Assembly (NCBI GenBank): GCA_002361235.1 | Contig: DESI01000068.1 | Location: 1-28,338 of the forward strand | Direction of reading: 5' to 3' | Source: Porphyromonadaceae bacterium UBA3318 | Lineage (GTDB): Bacteria; Bacteroidota; Bacteroidia; Bacteroidales; Muribaculaceae | Length of the DNA: 28,338 nucleotides | The notes under the pieces: model-generated | The model's database searches: none | What the model saw: only the letters and a program-made list of their open reading frames with translations | What the model was told of the DNA's origin: nothing | In this document: positions 21,716-28,338 of the stretch, piece after piece | Position numbering within the stretch: the first letter of the stretch is position 1 | How the letters are laid out: every line of letters starts with the position of its first letter | Translations under genes and position numbers: made by a program

Positions 21716-22819
21716 ATGAATCATCCGGAAAACGATCCCGACTACAAGGGACTGCAAGTGAACAGCGGAGTAACGTCGCAACCGAGTGTGAATCCCTATC
21801 GCCGTGCGCATGCCCGTAAGGTGCAGCTTACGGCCAACGATTATGTGGAGGGGATACTGAAGGGCAATGTCAGCATCCTGGGCCGCGCGGTGACCCTGGT
21901 CGAAAGCCGCGCCGAGGCGCATCAGGCGCTGGCGCAGGAGGTGATAGAGAAATGCCTGCCCTATACCGGCAATTCGCGCCGAATCGGCATCACCGGCGTG
22001 CCGGGTGCCGGCAAGTCCACCAGCATCGACGTGTTCGGACTGCATGTGCTGAAGCAGGGCGGTAAATTGGCGGTGCTGGCCATCGACCCCAGCTCCGAGC
22101 GCACCAAGGGCAGTATACTCGGCGACAAGACACGCATGGAGAAGCTGTCGCAGCATCCCGACGCCTTTATCCGTCCTTCCCCCTCGGCAGGATCGCTCGG
22201 CGGCGTGGCGCGCAAGACACGCGAGACCATCATGCTGTGCGAGGCCGCGGGCTATAACAATATATTCGTGGAGACCGTAGGCGTGGGGCAGAGCGAGACG
22301 GCCGTGCATTCGATGGTAGACTTCTTCCTGCTGATACAGTTGGCCGGTACGGGCGACGAGCTTCAGGGCATCAAGCGAGGCATCATGGAGATGGCCGACG
22401 GCATCGTGATAAACAAGGCCGACGGCGACAACATCGACCGCGCCAACCTCGCCGCCGCGCAGTTCCGCAACGCCCTGCATCTGTTTCCGCCCACACCGTC
22501 GAAGTGGGTGCCGGAGGTGATATGCTATTCGGGCTATTACGAACTGAACATCGACAAGGTGTGGGACATGATAGACCGTTACTTTGAATATGTTAAGAAG
22601 ACGGGCTATTTCCAGCAGAAACGCAACGAGCAGGCCAAGTACTGGATGCTGGAGACCATCAACGAGCGTCTGCGCCACGACTTCTACAGCCGTCCGGAGA
22701 TCCGGGCGTTGCTTGAGCAGAAAGAGATGCGCGTGCTGAACAACGAGCAGTCGTCGTTCACCGCCGCCCAGGATGTTCTGGACCGATACTACGGCATGTT
22801 ACGCTGCAATGACAAATAA
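21716..22819 (+). CDS. meaB: Methylmalonyl-CoA mutase-associated GTPase MeaB
   Basis: A 367-aa P-loop GTPase of the MeaB/ArgK family, which loads and protects adenosylcobalamin on methylmalonyl-CoA mutase. The P-loop is GVPGAGKST (94-102), followed by AIDPSSERTKGSILGDKTRM, the switch segment ETVGVGQSE and the base-specificity motif NKAD. The C-terminal helices (EQAKYWMLETINERL, LLEQKEMRVLNNEQSSFTAA) form the dimer and mutase-contact arm. ATG 21716 (MNHPEND) is preferred; 16 upstream codons are open but overlap the preceding gene. The mutase genes are not in the window. In Bacteroidales this pathway converts succinate to propionate. It follows the DUF1573 pair closely. Confidence 0.95.
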   Translation: MNHPENDPDYKGLQVNSGVTSQPSVNPYRRAHARKVQLTANDYVEGILKGNVSILGRAVTLVESRAEAHQALAQEVIEKCLPYTGNSRRIGITGVPGAGKSTSIDVFGLHVLKQGGKLAVLAIDPSSERTKGSILGDKTRMEKLSQHPDAFIRPSPSAGSLGGVARKTRETIMLCEAAGYNNIFVETVGVGQSETAVHSMVDFFLLIQLAGTGDELQGIKRGIMEMADGIVINKADGDNIDRANLAAAQFRNALHLFPPTPSKWVPEVICYSGYYELNIDKVWDMIDRYFEYVKKTGYFQQKRNEQAKYWMLETINERLRHDFYSRPEIRALLEQKEMRVLNNEQSSFTAAQDVLDRYYGMLRCNDK

Positions 22820-22866
22820 TTGTAAAATTAAGTCGCACGGAATCATGGTGTTACATAATTTTACAA
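22820..22866 (+). terminator. Hairpin after meaB
   Basis: TTGTAAAATTA (22820-22830) pairs perfectly with TAATTTTACAA (22856-22866), directly after the meaB stop codon. The stem is AT-rich with a 25-nt loop, so it is a weak terminator or an mRNA 3'-end structure. Confidence 0.45.
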
Positions 22867-22975
22867 AATAAGTGTGGGCAAAACACAATAAATAATAAAG
22901 AAATCAGTTATAAGAATAATAAATTAGGTTGTTGAAATAATCCTCGAAGAAACAATTGCAGGATTAGTAATTGGG

Positions 22976-23005
22976 AAGGGCTGCATTCGTGAGAAAGCAG
23001 CCCTT
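22976..23005 (+). terminator. Intrinsic terminator in the meaB/glycosyltransferase gap
   Basis: AAGGGCTGC (22976-22984) pairs with GCAGCCCTT (22997-23005) around a 12-nt loop, followed by TGTGC. Between it and the first hairpin lies AT-rich DNA (about 22867-22975) in which I see no gene. It probably ends the meaB transcript. Confidence 0.6.
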
Positions 23006-23046
23006 TGTGCATTGGCGCGATGCGCAGTTGAAAAAGTTAAGGAAGC

Positions 23047-23067
23047 GTAAAAGCCGCGGGCTTTTAC
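23047..23067 (-). terminator. Terminator-like hairpin after the glycosyltransferase
   Basis: GTAAAAGCC (23047-23055) and GGCTTTTAC (23059-23067) form a perfect 9-bp stem with a 3-nt loop. It lies 16 bp beyond the glycosyltransferase stop. A second stem, 23079-23087 with 23101-23109, straddles that stop codon. Confidence 0.5.
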
Positions 23068-23083
23068 CACAGTTGCTGCGGCA

Positions 23084-24754
23084 TTAACGCGGGGGGCGGC
23101 TTAATGCCGGCCGGCGGCCGGCGGAGTCGCGGAGGAGGGTGACGTAGTAGATGAAGTGGGTGCCGTAGCGTTTGTTGGTCTTGGGACGGCGGTTGTCGTC
23201 GTAACGGTCTATCTGAATGGCCTCGATGCCTTGCAGCTTGCTCGGAGGCAGGGACTCTTTGAGGGGTTGGTGTGTGAGCAGGGCGCAGGGGAGCTTGGCG
23301 CGAAGCGAGTCGGGCGATACGGGCCGGATGTTGCGGTGGGCGGCATACACCAGCTCGATGCGCAGCGGCACGGTGTCGACGTGATAGAAGGGAATGCCGT
23401 CCAGCGCCTTGACAGTGCGGGTGGCGCGGATGCTTTTCATTTCGGGGTTGTTGATGACGTTGCCCAACATCGGCAGCGCGAAGCATTCGGCGGCTGCGAA
23501 CAGCGCCGTGACGCCGTACAGCAGGTGCATGGGGCGCAACCTGACGGCGGCCATGACCAGGTACACGTCTATTGCTACCGTGATAATCGCGAACAGAATC
23601 CATACTGTCAGCGATAGGTAGCCGGGCTGCAGCAGGAACATCCATGCCGCTACGGGTACTATGGCCACCACTGCGGCCATCAGGCAGGTGTTGATGCGGA
23701 ACATCACACGGTCGGACTTAGCGGCCGTCTTTGCGTGGGAAAAGGCCTGCTTCCACCACAGTATCATCACGCCCATCACGTAGCAGGCGGGTATGAGTAA
23801 GGGCAGAAGGTATCGGGTCTTCTTTTCGGGAAGCAGGGAGAGCAGCACTAACGATGCCAGCATCCAGCATATAGGGAACAGCCATCGGCGCGATTTGCGG
23901 CGCTGAGGGTTGAACAGCGGCAGGAACATGGCCGTGAGCAGCAGCAGCGACCATGCGCCGCTTTCAAGGAAGAACTGCCAGTAGTACCACCACGGGCGTA
24001 CGTTATGGTTGATCCATGACGAGGATTCCTTAAGCGCAACGGCTTCCAGCGCCTCGGTCTGCGTCAGGTGGATGTATATGAACCACCATGTGCCGATCGC
24101 CAGCGCCAACAGTATCATGGTGACCAGCGGCCATGTCTTGCCGCGCATGGGATGGCGGTAGAAGAATGGATAACTCAGCACGAAGGGGAGGAACAGCGCG
24201 TAGAGCGATACCGGCCCTTTGCTCATGATGGAAAGGCCGATGAATACTCCCGAGGCGATGAAGTGGCCCCATTGACGCGACTTGCCGCTGAGTCCCCGCG
24301 CCAGGTAATAGATGCCGCCCATCATGAAGGCGTGGCAGTATATGTCCCACGAGGCGGTGCGCCCCATCAGGATGACATTATAGCACGTGACCAGCAGCAG
24401 AGTCGGCGCCAGCGGGTCGATGTCCAGCACCTTACGGGCGAATCGCCAGAAATAGAGCACCAACAGCAGGGCGGCCAGACCGGCCATGGCGCGTTGCAGC
24501 GCGACGTTGTCGGGCGAGGCTATCTCGGCCACGGCCGTAAGCCAGGTGGGCAACGGCGGTTTCTCCAGACGCAGGTCGCCGTTCATGGTGGGTGTGATCC
24601 AGTGGCCGTCGTACACCATCTCGCGTGCCGCGATGATGTTGCGCGACTCCATTATGTCGGGCGTGATGACCTGATTGTTGACGAAGAAGGCGCATATACA
24701 CACCGCCGCCACCAACACAACCTCCCACGGCCCCGAGACCTTGATGCCTTTCAT
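23084..24754 (-). CDS. ArnT/PMT-like integral membrane glycosyltransferase
   Basis: A 556-aa multi-spanning membrane protein of the GT-C fold, with about a dozen hydrophobic segments. After the first helix comes the periplasmic catalytic loop: TPDIMESRNIIAAREMVYDG and then LEKPPLPTWLTAVA, the pattern of ArnT/PMT (GT39/GT83) enzymes that move a sugar from a polyprenyl-phosphate carrier. Further marks are SWDIYCHAFMMGGIYYLARG and SLLPEKKTRYLLPLLIPACY, the latter matching the EK.RYLLP motif of the family. The C-terminal 120 residues form a soluble domain. In Bacteroidetes such enzymes act on lipid A or surface glycans; the acceptor here is unknown. It is alone on the minus strand, and its -7 box is at 24786-24793. 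Confidence 0.88.
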   Translation of the reverse strand: MKGIKVSGPWEVVLVAAVCICAFFVNNQVITPDIMESRNIIAAREMVYDGHWITPTMNGDLRLEKPPLPTWLTAVAEIASPDNVALQRAMAGLAALLLVLYFWRFARKVLDIDPLAPTLLLVTCYNVILMGRTASWDIYCHAFMMGGIYYLARGLSGKSRQWGHFIASGVFIGLSIMSKGPVSLYALFLPFVLSYPFFYRHPMRGKTWPLVTMILLALAIGTWWFIYIHLTQTEALEAVALKESSSWINHNVRPWWYYWQFFLESGAWSLLLLTAMFLPLFNPQRRKSRRWLFPICWMLASLVLLSLLPEKKTRYLLPLLIPACYVMGVMILWWKQAFSHAKTAAKSDRVMFRINTCLMAAVVAIVPVAAWMFLLQPGYLSLTVWILFAIITVAIDVYLVMAAVRLRPMHLLYGVTALFAAAECFALPMLGNVINNPEMKSIRATRTVKALDGIPFYHVDTVPLRIELVYAAHRNIRPVSPDSLRAKLPCALLTHQPLKESLPPSKLQGIEAIQIDRYDDNRRPKTNKRYGTHFIYYVTLLRDSAGRRPALSRPPR

Positions 24755-24785
24755 CTGCTTTGTGTATTATTTCCGGTAATTGCTG

Positions 24786-24793
24786 CAAAATTA
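24786..24793 (-). promoter_or_regulatory. Glycosyltransferase -7 box (TAATTTTG)
   Basis: An exact TAnnTTTG box on the minus strand, 31 bp upstream of the ATG at 24754. The expected -33 site would lie near 24814-24817 and is not a good match; it falls at the broken end of the adjacent adhesin remnant. Confidence 0.55.
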
Positions 24794-24832
24794 GGAAAAA
24801 TTAATGACAAATCGGATATATGGCCGTATTAT

Positions 24833-25882
24833 GTGACTGGAGGGGCGACGTCATCCCTGCCGGCCGTCAGGGATCTTGCCGGCGTTCAGGAGGAGAAGGA
24901 CGTGGTGCTGACATGGAGCGCTCCCGACGTGACGGCCGCCATGACCGACGACTGCGAGAAGTATGTGCCGTTCAGCATCAACCGCGCGGGCCGCTGGTCG
25001 TTTATCGACGGCGACGGTCTGGTGACATATCCTATTGTGGGCGACCAGTTCCCCGGACTGGGAGAACCTTCGGCATTCATCGTATGGGAGAATATCAACT
25101 CGGAACGCAACTTCACCCATTCGGGCAACAAGTGCTTCGCAGCATTCCCGGTTGACGCGCAGTCAGACGACGAGGTCAACGACGACTGGCTGATCTCGCC
25201 TCTGCTCAACGGCACGGCGCAGACCGTTTCGTTCTGGGCGTTCGGCAACTTCGGCAGCTCGCTGTGGGGAAGCCATGTGATTGAGGTGCTGTATTCCGTC
25301 ACCGGCAAGGAGAAGGAGGACTTTGTCCGCGTAGGCGAACCCATCACCCTGGCCGACACCTACACGCAGTATAGCTTCGACGTTCCGGAAGGCGCACAGT
25401 ATTTCGCCATCCGATACGTACAGGCTGCCGTATCGGCCATCTTCATCGACGACATCACCTTCGCCCAGGTGGGCAACGGCACCGAGATAGAGGGTTATGA
25501 CGTGTACTGCGACGGCAAGAAGCTGAACGAGACGATGCTGACATCCACCGGATTCAGGCATGTGGCACCCGCCGAAGGCTCGCACACATATCATGTGGTG
25601 GCTCTCTACAAGGAAGGCACAAGCGACCTGTCGAACAAGTCCACCGTTCAGGTCAAGGAGATCAGCGGTCTCAACGACGTCCTGACCGGAGGCGCACGCG
25701 TCTATACTACTTCCGACGCCATCCACATCGACAATGCAGAAGGCAAGCTGTCGGTAGCCACGCCCAACGGAGTGGTGATCTACTCCAATGCGACGCCCGC
25801 CGCCAACGAGACCGTGAGCGTCACCGCCGGCGTATATCTGGTGACAGTAAACGGCACCACCGTCAAGGTAATGGTGAAGTAA
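24833..25882 (+). pseudogene. 5'-truncated T9SS-secreted adhesin-like protein (Fn3, choice-of-anchor J, sorting domain)
   Basis: About 350 residues of a secreted protein remain, with no signal peptide and no ATG in frame near the beginning. The homologous part opens inside a fibronectin-III-like domain (SLPAVRDLAGVQEEKDVVLT, then WSAP). A choice-of-anchor J/cleaved-adhesin domain follows (WSFIDGDGLVTYP, DDWLISPLL, AIFIDDITFAQ), then a second Fn3-like domain (IEGYDVYCDGKKLNETM) and a type IX C-terminal sorting domain ending GVYLVTVNGTTVKVMVK. GTG 24833 is the only plausible local start and would make an unexported protein. The frame stays open upstream, but that DNA is the opposite strand of the glycosyltransferase. 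The 5' end was most likely lost by deletion or rearrangement near 24800-24833. The rest of the frame is intact. Confidence 0.75.
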
Positions 25883-25905
25883 GACATACTGAATAAACTT
25901 TAATC

Positions 25906-25941
25906 AAGGGCCGTCCGCCGGATACAAAGCGGACGGCCCTT
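25906..25941 (+). terminator. Intrinsic terminator after the adhesin remnant
   Basis: AAGGGCCGTCCGC (25906-25918) and GCGGACGGCCCTT (25929-25941) form a 13-bp perfect stem with a 10-nt loop, followed by GTTGTGTTCTT. It lies 23 bp after the stop codon. Confidence 0.8.
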
Positions 25942-25950
25942 GTTGTGTTC

Positions 25951-25981
25951 TTGATTAATTGGGGTTTATGGTGTAACTTTG
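25951..25981 (+). promoter_or_regulatory. HAD phosphatase promoter
   Basis: TTG (25951-25953), a 20-bp spacer and TAACTTTG (25974-25981) form a canonical Bacteroidetes promoter. The leader of about 50 nt contains a small hairpin (GAAACC 25989-25994 with GGTTTC 25997-26002). Confidence 0.8.
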
Positions 25982-26038
25982 CAGTTGCGAAACCGTGGTT
26001 TCGGAAACGGCGGTTGCGTTACCATAAAGACCGGGATT

Positions 26039-26815
26039 ATGAAGAGGATTGCATTTTTTGATATAGACGGGACGCTGGTGAGCTTCGAGAAGCACAGCAT
26101 CCCGGAGTCGGCGCGTAGGGCTATTGACGCGCTGCATCGCAACGGCGTGGAGATAGTCATAGCCACAGGTCGCGGAGCTACGGACACTCCGTATATTTCC
26201 GGACTGCCTTATTCGGCCGTAATAGGACTGAACGGCTCGGAATGCGTGCTGCGTGACGGCTCGGTGGCATGGCGGCATCATATACCGCAGGAACTGTTTG
26301 AAAAGTCGCTGGAACTTGGCCGAAAATACGACTTCGCCATAGCGGCCAAGACGGACGAGGGATTCGTGATAGACCGCCTAACTCCGCGCGTGCGGGAGAT
26401 GTCGGCTACAATAGGAGAGTGGATGCCGCCTGTGAGAGACCTGACTACGCTTTATCCCGGCCACCCCGTCGGTCAGCTATGTTTCTTCATTGACCCGGAG
26501 ACGGAGAAGGAAGTGATGCCTCAGTTGCCCGGACTGGCAGCGTCCAGGTGGTGCGACATCTTTGCCGACATCAACCTGTCGGGTATTGACAAGGGAACGG
26601 CCATTCAGGAATATGCCGCATACCGGGGCGTGGACCTTGCGGACGTCATAGCTCTCGGCGACGGCGAGAACGACCTGCCGATGCTTCGGAAGGCCGGCAC
26701 CGGCGTGGCCATGGGCACCGCCTCCGAGCTTGTCCGGTCGCAGGCCGACTACGTCACCGGCACCGTGGACGCCGACGGCATAGCCAACGCCCTGCGCCAT
26801 TTCCGCCTGATATAA
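26039..26815 (+). CDS. Cof-type HAD-IIB family hydrolase
   Basis: A 258-aa cytoplasmic haloacid-dehalogenase-type phosphatase. Motif I is DIDGT, with nucleophile Asp8 and acid/base Asp10; motif II is IVIATGRG; the late Lys is in the SGIDKGTAIQEY region; motif IV is ALGDGENDLPML. The C2 cap between residues about 80 and 185 assigns it to the Cof/YidA group, which dephosphorylates sugar phosphates, flavin precursors or similar small molecules. The substrate cannot be told. ATG 26039 gives the family start MKRIAFFDIDGT; 20 open codons upstream overlap the promoter leader and are not coding. It is a single gene with a canonical promoter upstream and a shared terminator downstream. Confidence 0.92.
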   Translation: MKRIAFFDIDGTLVSFEKHSIPESARRAIDALHRNGVEIVIATGRGATDTPYISGLPYSAVIGLNGSECVLRDGSVAWRHHIPQELFEKSLELGRKYDFAIAAKTDEGFVIDRLTPRVREMSATIGEWMPPVRDLTTLYPGHPVGQLCFFIDPETEKEVMPQLPGLAASRWCDIFADINLSGIDKGTAIQEYAAYRGVDLADVIALGDGENDLPMLRKAGTGVAMGTASELVRSQADYVTGTVDADGIANALRHFRLI

Positions 26816-26819
26816 AAAA

Positions 26820-26848
26820 GATCGGCAAGCCGTAGACGCTTGCCGATC
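26820..26848. terminator. Bidirectional terminator between convergent genes
   Basis: GATCGGCAAG (26820-26829) pairs with CTTGCCGATC (26839-26848) over 10 bp. On the minus strand it is followed by TTTTTTATA, a strong tail for the T9SS gene. It also lies just after the HAD stop on the plus strand. Confidence 0.85.
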
Positions 26849-26877
26849 AGTATGTAAGTTGTATATTGTCTTTTGGC

Positions 26878-28293
26878 TTAATGCTTGATGAGGCGGTAGG
26901 TGGCGCCGGTGCCGTCGGCACGGACGATGTAGATGCCGGCCGCCATATCGGTCAGGCTGACGGAGGCCGATGCGTCGTCGGCTGCCACGCGCTTCACGCA
27001 TACGCCCTGCATGTTGTAGACCGACAGTCCCTTCAGACCGGAGGCCGTTGCCGTAACCTCGTCGCCGAGGACGGTCCATGCCGTGTCCTTGACTGCCTGA
27101 ATGCACTGAATGCCGGAAGATGCCACGTTGATGTATTCACCGTAGACCGTGCGGTCCGACAGGTAATATTCCTCCGTTTCATAATCATACAGCTCGGTGA
27201 TTACTTCGGTCGCATTTCCGTCCGCATCGTAGGTGTAAGTGGATTTCTGGCCGTCCACCACTTCCTCGACTCCATCCATAGTCTCTTTTGCGATGAAGGC
27301 CACCATGTTGCCGTGGTCGTTCATTGTGGCTTCCTGCACGCTGATGTAGACAGGTTCGGTAGTGATGTTGCCTTCCTCGTCAAAGTATTCAGTGACGGTG
27401 TAGCGCATGGAACCGTTGGCGTCCAGCACTTCCATACGGGTGGTTCTTCCGATTTCGTTGATGTCGTTGGTGGTCTCCTTGATCAGGAAGTCTTTGCCGT
27501 CGTTGCTCCATTCCACCAGATAGTGGCCGTCGGGCTCGCCGCCATAATATACTACGGCCGATTTCATCAGGTTGGCGCCTTCAACGAGTTCGAGCATATC
27601 GCCGTAGATGGTCATCTGGCCGTCGGTCTTCTCCCATACGATGTCGCGGTACGAGATGTCGTCGTCAAGCTCCCATTCGTTGTTCTGGCCCATCGTATAG
27701 TAATAATACTCGTTGGCTTTGCCGTCCTGGCCGTATTTCCATTCCGACTTGTAAGCAGGATGGAACTGGCCGTCTAACGGCAGCGACTTGACGATTTCGG
27801 TGACGTTGCCGTCGGCGTTGCGGGTGATGGTGTTGGTCTCGCACATAAAGTTCTCGACCCAGGCATCGTCCCAGTTGTAGCCCATGCGTTCGGTGTAGAA
27901 ATCATGGACTTTCGTGTCGTATTTATACGTGGTCTTGGAATTGTCGGTCCAGGATTCACCGTCCTCGCTTTCGGACTCGATTCTGGTCACGGGCTGGTTG
28001 TATTCGTCGTAGGTAGTGACGATCTTGGACAGGAAGCCGTCTTCGTCCATTAGATCCTCGGTGCAGTTGCCGCGGGCGTCATACTTGAAGCTGACCGTGC
28101 CGAGTTCCATCCAGTCCTCGCCGTCGTGCATATAGTCGGTCTGGCTCACGGGGCGCCATACAGGAGTTGCGGCCTCGGTGCGGGCCGGTTTTTTCATGCC
28201 TTTCTTAGCGTGGCCGGCCTTGAAGCGGAGGCCGTCTGCGCTGGCCGACAGAGCGACCAGACTGCACAGGGTAATTGCGTAAAATTTCTTCAT
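26878..28293 (-). CDS. Secreted T9SS-dependent protein with YD-like repeats
   Basis: A 471-aa exported protein. MKKFYAITLCSLVALSASA is a signal peptide. The body carries tyrosine/aspartate/glycine motifs at irregular intervals, such as FKYDARGNCTEDLMDEDG, TYDEYNQPVTRIESE, ITRNADGNVTEIV, EYFDEEGNITTEP and TYTYDADGNATEVITELYDY. These resemble loose RHS/YD-type beta-hairpin repeats and are very acidic. The last 75 residues are a type A type IX sorting domain (LSVYNMQGVCVKRVAADD, MAAGIYIVRADGTGATYRLI), so it is probably carried across the outer membrane and attached to the surface or released. No catalytic residues were recognised. The start is ATG 28293; only 45 bp of upstream DNA is visible and no -7 box was found in it. 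Confidence 0.8.
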   Translation of the reverse strand: MKKFYAITLCSLVALSASADGLRFKAGHAKKGMKKPARTEAATPVWRPVSQTDYMHDGEDWMELGTVSFKYDARGNCTEDLMDEDGFLSKIVTTYDEYNQPVTRIESESEDGESWTDNSKTTYKYDTKVHDFYTERMGYNWDDAWVENFMCETNTITRNADGNVTEIVKSLPLDGQFHPAYKSEWKYGQDGKANEYYYYTMGQNNEWELDDDISYRDIVWEKTDGQMTIYGDMLELVEGANLMKSAVVYYGGEPDGHYLVEWSNDGKDFLIKETTNDINEIGRTTRMEVLDANGSMRYTVTEYFDEEGNITTEPVYISVQEATMNDHGNMVAFIAKETMDGVEEVVDGQKSTYTYDADGNATEVITELYDYETEEYYLSDRTVYGEYINVASSGIQCIQAVKDTAWTVLGDEVTATASGLKGLSVYNMQGVCVKRVAADDASASVSLTDMAAGIYIVRADGTGATYRLIKH

Positions 28294-28338
28294 ACTGATA
28301 ATGCGTTGTTAATGAATCCTTAATTCCGCAACACTTTG

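Noticed and set aside
21704..22678. 324-codon open frame opposite meaB
   Set aside because: It is antisense to a clearly conserved GTPase and has no features of its own.
24068..24800. Upstream extension of the adhesin frame across the glycosyltransferase gene
   Set aside because: That part is only the complementary strand of the glycosyltransferase; recognisable adhesin sequence begins after about 24833.

Overview
The window looks like chromosomal DNA of a Bacteroidales bacterium, most probably the Muribaculaceae. The evidence is a GC-rich coding style, Bacteroidetes-type promoter boxes (TAnnTTTG at -7, TTTG/TTG about 20 bp upstream) before several genes, few Shine-Dalgarno sites, type IX secretion (T9SS) C-terminal sorting domains, DUF1573 proteins and a VorB-type 2-oxoacid:ferredoxin oxidoreductase. 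The family-level placement is inference; no rRNA or marker search was possible.

Layout. Positions 1-512 hold the 3' end of a TPR/HTH-type regulator, followed by a 314-bp gap with a perfect 30-bp inverted repeat (550-660). Minus-strand metabolism follows: a four-subunit 2-oxoacid:ferredoxin oxidoreductase operon (827-3526) and a sirtuin (3731-4432). A 185-bp palindromic MITE-like element (4534-4718) precedes a short-chain dehydrogenase and an 80-aa unknown protein on the plus strand. A minus-strand nitroreductase/outer-membrane-protein pair (5899-7386) is followed by an AT-rich dinD gene (7647-8507) of foreign appearance. metG (8728-10770) carries a tandem repeat across its stop codon, and tRNA-Pro(CGG) lies upstream of it.

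The most interesting segment is 11108-14382. Three co-directional genes encode a small lipoprotein, a 559-aa protein that fuses an ECF sigma factor, one transmembrane helix, a long repetitive linker and an outer-membrane beta-barrel, and a radical SAM/SPASM enzyme. The lipoprotein and radical SAM enzyme resemble the uncharacterised rSAM/lipoprotein system of Bacteroidetes. The fusion between them could link an outer-membrane sensor to transcription in one polypeptide.

The rest is mostly housekeeping: an AsmA-like protein (14401-17577), topA (17678-20038), two coupled DUF1573 proteins plus meaB (20227-22819), an ArnT/PMT-like glycosyltransferase (23084-24754), a 5'-truncated T9SS adhesin remnant (to 25882), a Cof-type HAD phosphatase (26039-26815) and a T9SS-secreted protein with YD-like motifs (26878-28293). 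Hairpin terminators separate many of these units.
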